Source: an uncultured Clostridia bacterium
Lineage (GTDB): Bacteria; Bacillota; Clostridia; Oscillospirales; Acutalibacteraceae
Length of the DNA: 15,389 nt
Direction of reading: 5' to 3'
Assembly: GCA_946002045.1 (NCBI GenBank)
Contig: CAMFYM010000023.1
Coordinates: 1 to 15,389, forward strand
Shown here piece after piece: positions 1 through 7,985 of the stretch. A model generated the notes under the pieces. It worked only from the letters and a program-made list of their open reading frames with translations. It ran no database searches and was not told where the DNA came from. Made by a program: the position numbers and the translations under genes. Positions within the stretch are counted from its first letter, which is position 1, and each line of letters starts with the position of its first letter.

Positions 1-51
1 AAAGTCGCTTTAATTCTGCATTTTTGGCAGGTTCGGATTACTCTTTATTGC
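1..51. other. Short trailing sequence after ugd, no gene seen
   Basis: These 51 bases follow the stop codon of the last gene in the operon. On the minus strand an ATG near base 23 is followed almost at once by a stop, so no gene starts here. An imperfect AT-rich inverted repeat (GATTA at 36-40 against TAATC at 53-57) has a 12-base loop and no T-tract. I do not call it a terminator. Whether the operon continues to the left cannot be seen. Confidence 0.5.
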
Positions 52-1227
52 CTAATCTCTAAAGAATAAATCTCTTGTGTAAACCTTATCCCTAACATCC
101 TCAAGCTCACTGTTAAATCTATTAACAACAATAACATCTGCTGTGCGCTTAAATTCCTCTAAATCATTAACAACACGGCTGTTGAAGAAGAGCTCCTCCC
201 TGAGCGTAGGCTCATAAACAATAACCTCGATACCCTTTGCTTTAATTCGCTTCATAACGCCCTGTACGGAGGATTGACGGAAGTTGTCACTGTTTGACTT
301 CATGGTAAGCCTGTATATGCCCACAACATTTGGATTTTTTTCAATAATCCTATCTGCCACAAAATCCTTTCTTGTGGAGTTAGAGTCAACAATAGCACCA
401 ATAAGATTGCTTGGAACCTCGGCAAAATTAGCACGCAGCTGCTTTGTATCCTTTGGCAGACAGTATCCACCGTAGCCAAAGCTGGGGTTGTTGTAGTGGT
501 CACCTATTCTTGAGTCAAGGCAAACACCCTCAATAATCTGCTTTGTGTCAAGACCCCTAACCTCTGCATAGGTATCAAGCTCGTTAAAATAAGCAACACG
601 AAGTGCAAGATATGTGTTGGCAAAAAGCTTAACTGCTTCTGCTTCAGTAGGATGCGTGAACAAAACAGGCACATCCTCCTTTAATGCACTGCTGTTTAGC
701 ATTTCGGCAAAAATATGTGCTTCCTTGCTCATATCATCATTTGCTCCAACAATAATTCTTGATGGATAAAGGTTGTCGTACAGTGCATTGCCCTCACGCA
801 AAAATTCAGGCGAAAACATAATCCTGTTAAAGCCGTACTTGTTGATTATGCCTTGTGTATATCCAACAGGAATTGTGGATTTAATAACAATAGTGGCATC
901 AGGATTAACGCTAATGACCAGCTCAATAACTGCCTCAACGGATGATGTATCAAAAAAATTAAGCTTTGGGTCATAGTTAGTAGGTGTGCACACTATAACA
1001 TAATCTGCATCCTTGTAGGCAGTCTGTGCGTCTGTGGTGGCAGTCAGGCTTAACTTTTTGCTTTTCAAATATTCCTCTATGTAGCTGTCAATGATAGGGG
1101 ACTTGCCGTTGTTTATTAAATCAACCTTTTCCTGCACAACATCAACTGCTGTAACGTCGTGATTTTGTGCTAACAGCACTGATAGTGAAAGTCCCACATA
1201 TCCTGTTCCTGCAACTGCAATTTTCAT
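52..1227 (-). CDS. ugd: UDP-glucose 6-dehydrogenase
   Basis: Oxidises UDP-glucose to UDP-glucuronate with two NAD+, a cytosolic precursor step for uronic-acid polysaccharides. At 391 aa it has the usual length of the short bacterial (HasB/Ugd) form. The N-terminal Rossmann motif is G7-x-G9-x-x-G12. The catalytic set lines up well with what is known for the family: T118, E141/E145 in SPEFLREG, K200 and N204 in VKLFAN, nucleophile C256 in GGYCLPKD, and D260. The C-terminal UDP-binding domain (about 290-391) is complete. The ATG is preceded by AAGGT at 8 nt spacing and lies 13 nt after the epimerase stop. It is the last visible gene of the operon. Its product is the substrate of the neighbouring epimerase. 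UDP-ManNAc dehydrogenase is unlikely given the close match to Ugd signature segments. Confidence 0.96.
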   Translation of the reverse strand: MKIAVAGTGYVGLSLSVLLAQNHDVTAVDVVQEKVDLINNGKSPIIDSYIEEYLKSKKLSLTATTDAQTAYKDADYVIVCTPTNYDPKLNFFDTSSVEAVIELVISVNPDATIVIKSTIPVGYTQGIINKYGFNRIMFSPEFLREGNALYDNLYPSRIIVGANDDMSKEAHIFAEMLNSSALKEDVPVLFTHPTEAEAVKLFANTYLALRVAYFNELDTYAEVRGLDTKQIIEGVCLDSRIGDHYNNPSFGYGGYCLPKDTKQLRANFAEVPSNLIGAIVDSNSTRKDFVADRIIEKNPNVVGIYRLTMKSNSDNFRQSSVQGVMKRIKAKGIEVIVYEPTLREELFFNSRVVNDLEEFKRTADVIVVNRFNSELEDVRDKVYTRDLFFRD

Positions 1228-1240
1228 TTATAATACCTTC

Positions 1241-2251
1241 TTACATATAAAATGCTTTATACCATTTTGCAAATTCGCCCAGTCCCTTTTCAATAGAGGT
1301 GCTTGGCTTAAAATCAAAATCGTTCATAAGCTCGCTGACATCGGCATAGGTTTGATAAACATCACCGGGCTGCATAGGCAAAAATTCCTTAACAGCAGGC
1401 TGTGTAATAACGCCCTCCCTGATTAACGCCTTTTCAAGTGTTTCAATATAGGTCATCAAATCCTCAGGCTCATTGTTGCCAATGTTATAAACCTTAGCAG
1501 GATCCGAGTCTGTGGGTGGGTTGCACAGCATATTCTCCACACCCTGAACAATATCGTCGATGTAGGTGAAATCACGCTTCATATCACCGTTGTTAAATAT
1601 TTGTATCGGCTCGCCCTTAATCATTTTGTTGGTAAAGCCAAAGTATGCCATATCAGGTCTGCCATAAGGACCGTACACCGTGAAAAAGCGCAGTCCTGTG
1701 GTGGGAATTTTATATAAATGGGAATATGTATATGCCATTAGCTCATTGGATTTTTTTGTGGCAGCATACAGGCTGATGGGGTGTGACACATCATCGGTAA
1801 CGGAAAACGGTGTTTTCTCCTGCATACCATATACAGATGAGGAGGATGCGTAAAGCAAATGCTCAACGCTATTATGCCTGCAAGCCTCAAGAATATTGAA
1901 AAAACCTACTATATTTGACTCAATATAGCTGTCAGGGTTAGTTATCGAATATCTAACTCCTGCCTGGGCTGCCAGGTTAACAACAATACCCGGATTGTGC
2001 TCCTTGAATAAATCAAAAACAAGCGTTTTATCTGCAATGCTGCCCTTAACAAAGCTAAAGCCGTCAAATTTACTTATTATTTCAAGCCGTGCCTCCTTAA
2101 GAGTAACATCATAATAATCATTCATATTATCAATACCAACTACCTGTGCACCTTGTTCAAGCAGTTTTTTTGCTAAATGAAAGCCGATAAAGCCTGCCAC
2201 ACCTGTAATCAAGTATTTTTTTGTATTGTCCATAGGTTTAAATTTTTGCAT
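1241..2251 (-). CDS. capI: UDP-glucuronate 4-epimerase (CapI-type SDR)
   Basis: Extended short-chain dehydrogenase predicted to interconvert UDP-glucuronate and UDP-galacturonate. With the chosen start it is 336 aa. Visible motifs: NAD-binding G17-x-x-G20-x-x-G23, NLAAQAGVRYS (92-102), the serine run 136-139, catalytic Y162-x-x-x-K166, and FFTVYGPYGRPDMA (189-202), a signature of the CapI/plant GAE group rather than GalE. The frame is open further upstream to a TTG at 2272, but that would overlap the preceding gene. I choose the ATG at 2251 because AGAGGT lies 6 nt before it and the gap to the preceding stop is 13 nt. A second ATG at 2233 has no Shine-Dalgarno site. Adjacent ugd supplies its substrate, which supports the call. 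A related UDP-hexose or UDP-pentose epimerase remains possible. Confidence 0.87.
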   Translation of the reverse strand: MQKFKPMDNTKKYLITGVAGFIGFHLAKKLLEQGAQVVGIDNMNDYYDVTLKEARLEIISKFDGFSFVKGSIADKTLVFDLFKEHNPGIVVNLAAQAGVRYSITNPDSYIESNIVGFFNILEACRHNSVEHLLYASSSSVYGMQEKTPFSVTDDVSHPISLYAATKKSNELMAYTYSHLYKIPTTGLRFFTVYGPYGRPDMAYFGFTNKMIKGEPIQIFNNGDMKRDFTYIDDIVQGVENMLCNPPTDSDPAKVYNIGNNEPEDLMTYIETLEKALIREGVITQPAVKEFLPMQPGDVYQTYADVSELMNDFDFKPSTSIEKGLGEFAKWYKAFYM

Positions 2252-2257
2252 TTTTAT

Positions 2258-2263
2258 ACCTCT
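2258..2263 (-). promoter_or_regulatory. Ribosome binding site that sets the epimerase start
   Basis: AGAGGT on the minus strand, 6 nt before the ATG at 2251. It overlaps the stop region of the upstream glycosyltransferase. It favours the ATG at 2251 over the upstream TTG at 2272 and the downstream ATG at 2233. Confidence 0.7.
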
Positions 2264-2264
2264 G

Positions 2265-3347
2265 TTACCCAATTATATCATCAAAAGTGCTTTGCCACCT
2301 TTTGCATATGTCATCAAAATTCAGAAGATTGCGAATATTTGATGCGTTTTTACCCATATCTATTGCCTTTTCCTTGTTTTCTGCCATAAAGCACATTGCG
2401 TTTGCAAATGCCTCAATATCACCCACAGGGGTTAGTATGCCGTTTTCGTAATCGGTAATATATTCTCTTGCACCACCGGGTGGGTGGTCGGTGGAAATAA
2501 CGGGAAGTCCAAGTGCCATTGCCTCAATCAATGCATTGGACAAGCCCTCAAAATTTGATGAAAGGGCGTACATACCTGCTTTAACAATTCTTTCGTGAAC
2601 ATTAGGGCAAAAGCCACAAAGCTCAACCTTATCGCTAAGGTTATTTCGTTCAATAAAATTCTCCATTTGAGGCCTTAATGCACCGTCGCCGAAAATCTCC
2701 AGCCTGTATTCAGGGTGCTTTTGTGAAAAAATCATAAATGATTTAAGCAGTAATGGATAATTCTTTTGAGAATTGAACCTGCCAACAGCAACCACTGTTT
2801 TTTCTCTTTCACCAACATATGCCGGAATAATATCCTTTTTTAACGGATTTGGAATTACAATGCCCTTGCTCCTGACCTTTTTGCCGAAGTAATCACGAGC
2901 ACCCTTTGTTTGAAAAACAATCCTTTTGCAATGATGATTTTTATAAAGGAGCTTTCTCAATGGGTCCATATATTTTTTTAGCTTTGGCGCAAAGGAGTCG
3001 GCAGGGTTATTCCTTTCCGACACAAGAACTTTTGCCCTTGTGCCGATAGATGCAAGTATTGTGTATATATTTTGATGAGTGAAAAAGGATATGAACAGTG
3101 CGTCGCTGTCTTTTTTCATATACTTTCTGATGAACTTAATTTGTGCAAGAGCATCTCTGCCCTGCTTGTTAGTCCTTGTAATAATTTTTACACGCTCATC
3201 AAGAGGATAAACAACTCCCTCGCCGTTAAGCAAAATGAAGCTGATTTTGTAATCTCTTTCTATCAGGTAATTAGCAAGGTTGCTCATTACCCTTTCTGCG
3301 CCACCACCGGTTAATGCGTTGGTGATAAAATAAATTGCTTTGCTCAT
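2265..3347 (-). CDS. GT4-family glycosyltransferase (GalNAc-transferase-like)
   Basis: A 360-aa GT-B fold retaining glycosyltransferase, likely cytosolic and membrane-associated, that adds one sugar to the undecaprenyl-linked repeat unit. The N-terminal acceptor domain begins with TGGGAERV (13-20). The C-terminal donor domain has GRFNSQKN (189-196) and the E-x7-E nucleotide-sugar motif at E267 and E275, followed by PVISTDHPPGGAREYI. That last segment and the GGGAER start are typical of GT4 enzymes grouped with the PglH/PglJ GalNAc transferases, but the donor cannot be read from sequence. The ATG overlaps the preceding gene's TGA by 4 nt (ATGA), so translation is probably coupled. AAAGGA lies 7-8 nt upstream. 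Confidence 0.88.
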   Translation of the reverse strand: MSKAIYFITNALTGGGAERVMSNLANYLIERDYKISFILLNGEGVVYPLDERVKIITRTNKQGRDALAQIKFIRKYMKKDSDALFISFFTHQNIYTILASIGTRAKVLVSERNNPADSFAPKLKKYMDPLRKLLYKNHHCKRIVFQTKGARDYFGKKVRSKGIVIPNPLKKDIIPAYVGEREKTVVAVGRFNSQKNYPLLLKSFMIFSQKHPEYRLEIFGDGALRPQMENFIERNNLSDKVELCGFCPNVHERIVKAGMYALSSNFEGLSNALIEAMALGLPVISTDHPPGGAREYITDYENGILTPVGDIEAFANAMCFMAENKEKAIDMGKNASNIRNLLNFDDICKRWQSTFDDIIG

Positions 3348-4570
3348 TTAATATCCTTTAAAAAATTTTGTTCAAATAATTTACACTTGCTTTCCCAAGT
3401 AAAATTATTCAGTATTTTTTCGTATGCACCTTTGCCAAGCTCAACTCGTTTTTCATCATTTTCAATAAGGAATTTTATGCTTTGTGCAAAATCCTCTTTA
3501 ATACTGTCTAATTCCTGATTGATGTTGACCTTTATTCCACAGCTGTCATCAATCAAAAGGTCGGCACCGTTTTGATTGAAGGTTAGTACAGGCAAGCCGT
3601 TGCTCATTGCCTCAAACAAAACCGTACCCGTTGTTTCCCTAAGGCTGGGGAATACAAAAAAGTCGCTGACAGCATAAACCTTCTTCATTTGAGTGTAGGG
3701 TATTTTGCCGTAAAAGGTTACCTTGTCTTCAATAGAAAGTGCTTTTGCCAATTCTTTAAGTCGGTCAAATTCGGGCCCGTCACCAACTAACAGCAGATTG
3801 AATTTTCTGTCAGTCTTAACCATGCTTAAGACCTCTAATAAAAATTGCAAGCCTTTTCTGTAAATAAATCTGCCTGCCCACAAAATGTTAACAGGGTCAT
3901 TGGCATTTTTTGTATTAAAAGCAGGGCAACTGATTTTTTCTGCCATTATGCCGTTTTCAGTTAAAACACGGCATTTTGATTTGTCCTTAACCATTGTGCT
4001 TAGATATTGGCAGGTTTCCTTGTTAGCACCTAATATCAAATCGCACTTATTGAGTGATCGTCTGTAAAAAGGATTGAGCTTTACGGATTTGTTAATAATC
4101 TCCCTTATCTTCTCACTTTTTTTATGGCCGATAATGTATGGCTCAAATACTTTTGGAGTGAGCTGTGCACCACCAACAGGACCGAAAATAAATTTTGTAC
4201 CCTTCATCCTTGCTGTGCCTACAACTCTAAAATCGCCTAATGTAACATGCTGAATATAATCAAAATGGTATTTTGCATTAAGCCTTTTAACCGTTCTTTT
4301 AACAGTAGCCTGCCACAATATGTAGTAGGGGAAATACAGCTTTCCTGTTTTTGAATACACGTTCAAAAACGACGGAATATCGTGATAAAACACCTTAATA
4401 TTAGTGATGTTATTAAGCTTCAAATATTGTTCAATATCCTGTCTTGCTTCGTTACGGGTAACCAAGAAGACCTCGTTGTAATTCCTCATTGCATTTGCCC
4501 AAGCCCACCCACATTGTGCCTCTGAGCCGGCACTGGGGAATGCAGTGAAGGCAGAATATAATATTCGCAT
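3344..4570 (-). CDS. GT4-family glycosyltransferase
   Basis: A 408-aa GT-B glycosyltransferase, donor and linkage unknown. The N-terminal domain has an SAGSEAQCGWAW segment (13-24) and GPVGGAQLTP (130-139), a loop seen in a subset of GT4 enzymes. The C-terminal domain carries WAGRFIYRKG (231-240), LLVGDGPE (260-267) and E-x7-E at E312/E320 in RETTGTVLFEAMSNG. No signal peptide or transmembrane segment is evident, as expected for a cytosolic GT. The gene starts 4 nt after the FrhB-like gene's TGA, with AGGA about 9 nt before its ATG, and ends in a 4-nt overlap with the next GT. It probably adds a middle or late sugar of the repeat unit. Confidence 0.87.
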   Translation of the reverse strand: MRILYSAFTAFPSAGSEAQCGWAWANAMRNYNEVFLVTRNEARQDIEQYLKLNNITNIKVFYHDIPSFLNVYSKTGKLYFPYYILWQATVKRTVKRLNAKYHFDYIQHVTLGDFRVVGTARMKGTKFIFGPVGGAQLTPKVFEPYIIGHKKSEKIREIINKSVKLNPFYRRSLNKCDLILGANKETCQYLSTMVKDKSKCRVLTENGIMAEKISCPAFNTKNANDPVNILWAGRFIYRKGLQFLLEVLSMVKTDRKFNLLLVGDGPEFDRLKELAKALSIEDKVTFYGKIPYTQMKKVYAVSDFFVFPSLRETTGTVLFEAMSNGLPVLTFNQNGADLLIDDSCGIKVNINQELDSIKEDFAQSIKFLIENDEKRVELGKGAYEKILNNFTWESKCKLFEQNFLKDIK

Positions 4571-4574
4571 TTAA

Positions 4575-5795
4575 TCAGTCCTGTTTATTTTTTAGTAATT
4601 TTTTAATCCATAGTGGAGTTCTGCCCTTGATTTTTGAAATAGCGATTGCAACTGCGCCCACCTGATTTTTATACAGAGCGTTCATTTTGTCATATCCACC
4701 ATTTTTGTAAGCGCTTAAAATCTCATCTCTGTTATCCTTTGGCTTTATTGGGTGCGATAGCTGGAAATTCTCATTAGCAACTTTTTCAAATTCGCTTTCA
4801 TACAGGCTCAGTCCGTTGCCGTAAAGCTTAAGGAGCCTTTCTCCCTGTTGGGTATTAACCAAAATACAGCTGATTCCCTTGTGCAAATCAAACTCACTGT
4901 TGCCATTTTGGAATAACTCCGGATGCTGTGCTTTGATACCCCAATAGTCACCTATAGTAATATCTCCCACTCTGTTACCTTGAGCGTATTTGCATTTATA
5001 GCAGCAGTCCCTATATGTGTCACCGTTAAGAAAATAGGTGAAATATGCACTTTCACCAAAGTGAATATATACGGATTTTTCCCTACCGTTTTTTTCGCAC
5101 TCTGCACGGGAAACAAAGGTTAGTCCGTGCTTTTTGTCACGAAACAGGTATTCTTTTACCGTTCCCAGCTTTTTTGAAAGGAAGTCCATATAGTCAAAAA
5201 ACATTTGCCTGCCGGGGACTCCGTGACAAATAAGGTCAATAGTGAAGAGGTTTTCGTAGTCTTTGCCTAAATATGATTTTAATGACGCCACCTGACAGGG
5301 TGTGCCTGAAAACAAAACGCTTTCCTCATTATCAAGCAAAGCCATAACTTCGCCGAAAATTTTTGATGTGTCGCTTTGAACATATTTTGAATTCCAAAGC
5401 TTCTTTAATTTATCAATAGAATTTGCTGTTTGGTGAATCGGAGTAATTTTGCCGTCTGTATTGTCAAGCACAGCACCTACCACTGTGTGCTTGCTGTGAT
5501 TTATAAATTCAGAGGATATTGACGCAAATACTCCACCGGAGGCAGACTCCATAACATCTGTGCTTGTTGATACAGAGGCATATACCGATTTTGGAGCGTA
5601 AAATTCATTTTCGCCCTGATAAGCGCAAACCCTTTTGCACATACCGCAATTTACGCACAGCGAGTCATTTATGGCAGGGTACTCACAGCCGTATTCATCA
5701 AAGGTCATTGTGATTGCCCCTTTAGCACAGGCGCTAAGGCAGGCACCACAGCCACAGCAATCTTCTTTTTTATCAAATAATACTGGTACGCTCAT
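4575..5795 (-). CDS. FrhB-like iron-sulfur flavoprotein of polysaccharide loci
   Basis: A 406-aa protein related to the coenzyme F420 hydrogenase/dehydrogenase beta subunit. The N-terminus has two [4Fe-4S] ferredoxin motifs: C13-x2-C16-x2-C19-x3-C23 and C47-x2-C50-x2-C53-x3-C57. The FrhB N- and C-terminal domains follow, with conserved FSGTPCQVA (C167), DLICHG (C190), a CCYKC cysteine group (C264, C265, C268) and GDITIGDYWG (277-286). Known family members, including 7-hydroxymethyl chlorophyll a reductase, bind FAD and move electrons from ferredoxin or F420. Nothing here suggests F420 synthesis. It follows the pyruvyl transferase after 10 nt. I infer a reductive step on a sugar or substituent, but the reaction in capsule loci is unknown to me. 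GGTGAT sits close to the ATG. See the finding on the 7-bp duplication before it. Confidence 0.85.
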   Translation of the reverse strand: MSVPVLFDKKEDCCGCGACLSACAKGAITMTFDEYGCEYPAINDSLCVNCGMCKRVCAYQGENEFYAPKSVYASVSTSTDVMESASGGVFASISSEFINHSKHTVVGAVLDNTDGKITPIHQTANSIDKLKKLWNSKYVQSDTSKIFGEVMALLDNEESVLFSGTPCQVASLKSYLGKDYENLFTIDLICHGVPGRQMFFDYMDFLSKKLGTVKEYLFRDKKHGLTFVSRAECEKNGREKSVYIHFGESAYFTYFLNGDTYRDCCYKCKYAQGNRVGDITIGDYWGIKAQHPELFQNGNSEFDLHKGISCILVNTQQGERLLKLYGNGLSLYESEFEKVANENFQLSHPIKPKDNRDEILSAYKNGGYDKMNALYKNQVGAVAIAISKIKGRTPLWIKKLLKNKQD

Positions 5796-5803
5796 TGTAT
5801 CAC

Positions 5804-5817
5804 CGTTAATCGTTAAT
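5804..5817. repeat. 7-bp perfect tandem duplication at the pyruvyl transferase stop
   Basis: The plus-strand unit CGTTAAT occurs twice back to back, followed by a partial C. On the minus strand it covers the end of the pyruvyl transferase gene and supplies its TAA. Removing one unit would put that frame in phase with the ATG of the following FrhB-like gene. Confidence 0.85.
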
Positions 5818-6918
5818 CATCTTTTTTAAGATTTCATAGGACGCTCTGCGTTCTTCATCAATTATCTTGTTAGCATTGGTGAAGTCAGGGACCTTGTTAA
5901 CAAAGCAAAAGTCATTGTAGTCGTTAAGAATTTGACCTGTTAATCCGGTTAGCTCTAATATGCTTTGATTTCTCGTTTTGGTTTCACCCGGAAGTATATC
6001 AACAAAGGGAGTGTTAAAGTTAATAGCAAAGGCAGTTCCGTGAAAGGAGTCTGTAATCATATATTTTGCGTTTTTAATATATGACAGGAATGTGCTGATA
6101 TCAGGCAGATACACAGCCCTGCCACCCTTGAATACTCTGTGAAGCAGGGGAGTTATCCTAATTAGCCTTATGTTCATTTTTTTTGCAAATTCCTTTGCAT
6201 ACCTGTCCATATCGGCATTACTGTGCAGCTGGTATAAAAGAACATAATCGCCCTTAATGTCCTTGTTAATAAATTCACCCCACTGCTCCTTGTTAAGCAA
6301 AAGAGTAGGGTCAAGGACTTGAGAAACATTATCTATTCCCAAATTATTGATTAACGATTTTGCACTGCTTTCTCTAACAGTTATGTAATCGTAATCCTTT
6401 AGCCAAGAGCAAATAGGCGAGTCAGCATCAATTTTATCTGTTTTGCCAAAGCTGCCTGCATAGGCAATTTTCTTTTTGCCCAAAGCATAATCTAAAAAAT
6501 ATGCACCGTCAATTTCGTTATCACCAACTGCTCCCCATACCTGATCAGAGCCTGTACAATAAACATCTGCCACAGGTGGATTTGTCTTTAGCTGCTCAAG
6601 GGAGGAATAGGTGATAGGTGTGGTGTTTAAAATTTCATTTCTGTATTTTTCAAACGCCTTGCCCATAATTATATATTCAGGCGATTGAATTAGCTTGTAT
6701 ATTGTGCGAGTGAGGATATTTTTATTCCACCTTGATTTTTTTATCAATGCGCTTGTAATATTTCTGTAATGCTCATCATCTCTTACATAATCAACAATTT
6801 CACACTCACAGCCAAGGGAGTTAATTGCTTTTTGCAGGGCATAGCTTTGCAGCACTGAACCGTAGTTGGAAACAGCGTGACGGGTTATAACAGAAACCTT
6901 TTTGTTGCTACTTGCCAT
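5806..6918 (-). CDS. Polysaccharide pyruvyl transferase family protein
   Basis: A 370-aa member of the pyruvyl transferase family (PF04230; CsaB/WcaK-like), which transfers a pyruvate ketal from phosphoenolpyruvate to a sugar of a polysaccharide or lipid-linked precursor. Visible family features: an N-terminal HAVSNYGSVLQSYALQ segment (14-29), GSDQVW (123-128), VRES (181-184), DPTLLL (203-208) and the C-terminal TDSFHGTAFAIN (289-300) with the conserved histidine H293. There is no membrane segment. A strong AAGGAGA lies about 8 nt before the ATG, 17 nt after the acyltransferase stop. Its direct neighbour is the FrhB-like flavoprotein, a pairing that recurs in such loci as I recall. Members of this family are diverse, so the pyruvylation activity is likely but the acceptor is unknown. 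Confidence 0.88.
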   Translation of the reverse strand: MASSNKKVSVITRHAVSNYGSVLQSYALQKAINSLGCECEIVDYVRDDEHYRNITSALIKKSRWNKNILTRTIYKLIQSPEYIIMGKAFEKYRNEILNTTPITYSSLEQLKTNPPVADVYCTGSDQVWGAVGDNEIDGAYFLDYALGKKKIAYAGSFGKTDKIDADSPICSWLKDYDYITVRESSAKSLINNLGIDNVSQVLDPTLLLNKEQWGEFINKDIKGDYVLLYQLHSNADMDRYAKEFAKKMNIRLIRITPLLHRVFKGGRAVYLPDISTFLSYIKNAKYMITDSFHGTAFAINFNTPFVDILPGETKTRNQSILELTGLTGQILNDYNDFCFVNKVPDFTNANKIIDEERRASYEILKKMIND

Positions 6919-6935
6919 AAAGCAATTCTCCTTAA

Positions 6936-7970
6936 TTATTTTTTTGACACAGCTCCTGCCTTTAGACCCTTAATCGTTTTTTCGGGATAAAGCAAAATAT
7001 TAAATACCTTTGTTTTATCCATAATAAAGGCTGCAATAACAGGCCCTGCAAAGGTGGCAACAATGCCCACAGGTATGTGAATATACCACTGATTTATTCC
7101 TATTTTTACAAGAACAATTCGTATTCCTGCTGCAAAAATTGTGTGCATAAGGAAAATAGGAAGATTATATTTTATAATGATTTTTGTCAGCTTACCTGAT
7201 GGAATATCAGTACAGGAAAACAAAACAAATATACTGCCTACTGCCAACAAGCCAAGGATAAAGTAAGCTGCCTTGTTTGTATTGCTCAAGGCGAAAACAA
7301 TAACGCTGCCAACAGTAAAAAGCAGCAGTCCTATAATACCCAAGGGCAAATGCTTTTTATTAGGCTTGTACTCCCATACACTCAATGTCATACCAAGCAC
7401 AAACCATATGGAGTAGACCATAATTCTTTGTGCAAAATAGGGCAGATTAACTGCAGACAACAAGCCTGAAACATCAATCACCTTTAAAGCGAGTGCAATT
7501 ATTATTGCAACAGTAATTGAACCTTTACTCCTTAACGGAGGAATCAAAATGAACATAAAAAATAAAACATAAAGATACCAATACGGTGCCGTCGGCTCAA
7601 TAAACAGGGTGTATAAAAGTCCGTTTTCCTTGCTGTTAACGGCGTCGCCTGCCATCATTTTCATCAGCACCGTTACGGTAGAAAATACAAAATACGGTAC
7701 TCCTAAATTCAAAAGCTTTTTGCCTGTGTATTTAAAATAGTTGTAATCGTTTTTATGCTTAACGGAATAAGAATATAAAAACCCACTGCAAACAAAAAAC
7801 AGCTGAACATGAAAAAGATATATGGAGTTTACAAACCATTTTGTAGGTGAAGTATAGGGGAAAATTGCCGAGGCATCCATACTCATAACAAAATGACCAA
7901 TCACCACAAGGGCACAGGCAAGAGCCTTGATTTTATCTATAAAGTCCATGCGAGCCATTATTTTATTCAT
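6936..7970 (-). CDS. Membrane acyltransferase, acyltransferase-3 family
   Basis: A 344-aa integral membrane protein (PF01757), probably O-acetylating a sugar of the polysaccharide or its lipid-linked unit. The N-terminal helix has the family pattern with H26 in VVIGHF, followed by FHVQLFFVCSGFLYS (53-67) and WYLYVLFFMF (131-140). About ten hydrophobic segments run from residue 13 to 318, ending in a short basic tail. The start ATG has GGAG 8 nt upstream. A nearby ATG at residue 5 is less well placed. It sits between the radical SAM and pyruvyl transferase genes in the modification block. The donor (acetyl or succinyl) and position cannot be read. A role as Wzx or Wzy is not supported, because the signature is acyltransferase-3. 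Confidence 0.9.
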   Translation of the reverse strand: MNKIMARMDFIDKIKALACALVVIGHFVMSMDASAIFPYTSPTKWFVNSIYLFHVQLFFVCSGFLYSYSVKHKNDYNYFKYTGKKLLNLGVPYFVFSTVTVLMKMMAGDAVNSKENGLLYTLFIEPTAPYWYLYVLFFMFILIPPLRSKGSITVAIIIALALKVIDVSGLLSAVNLPYFAQRIMVYSIWFVLGMTLSVWEYKPNKKHLPLGIIGLLLFTVGSVIVFALSNTNKAAYFILGLLAVGSIFVLFSCTDIPSGKLTKIIIKYNLPIFLMHTIFAAGIRIVLVKIGINQWYIHIPVGIVATFAGPVIAAFIMDKTKVFNILLYPEKTIKGLKAGAVSKK

Positions 7971-7985
7971 ATCAATTACTCCGAA

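Noticed and set aside
36..57. Possible terminator hairpin after ugd
   Set aside because: Only five AT-rich base pairs with a 12-base loop and no following T-tract on the transcribed strand.
2252..2272. TTG-initiated extension of the epimerase
   Set aside because: It overlaps the preceding gene, and the internal ATG at 2251 has AGAGGT 6 nt upstream. The Rossmann motif needs none of the extension.
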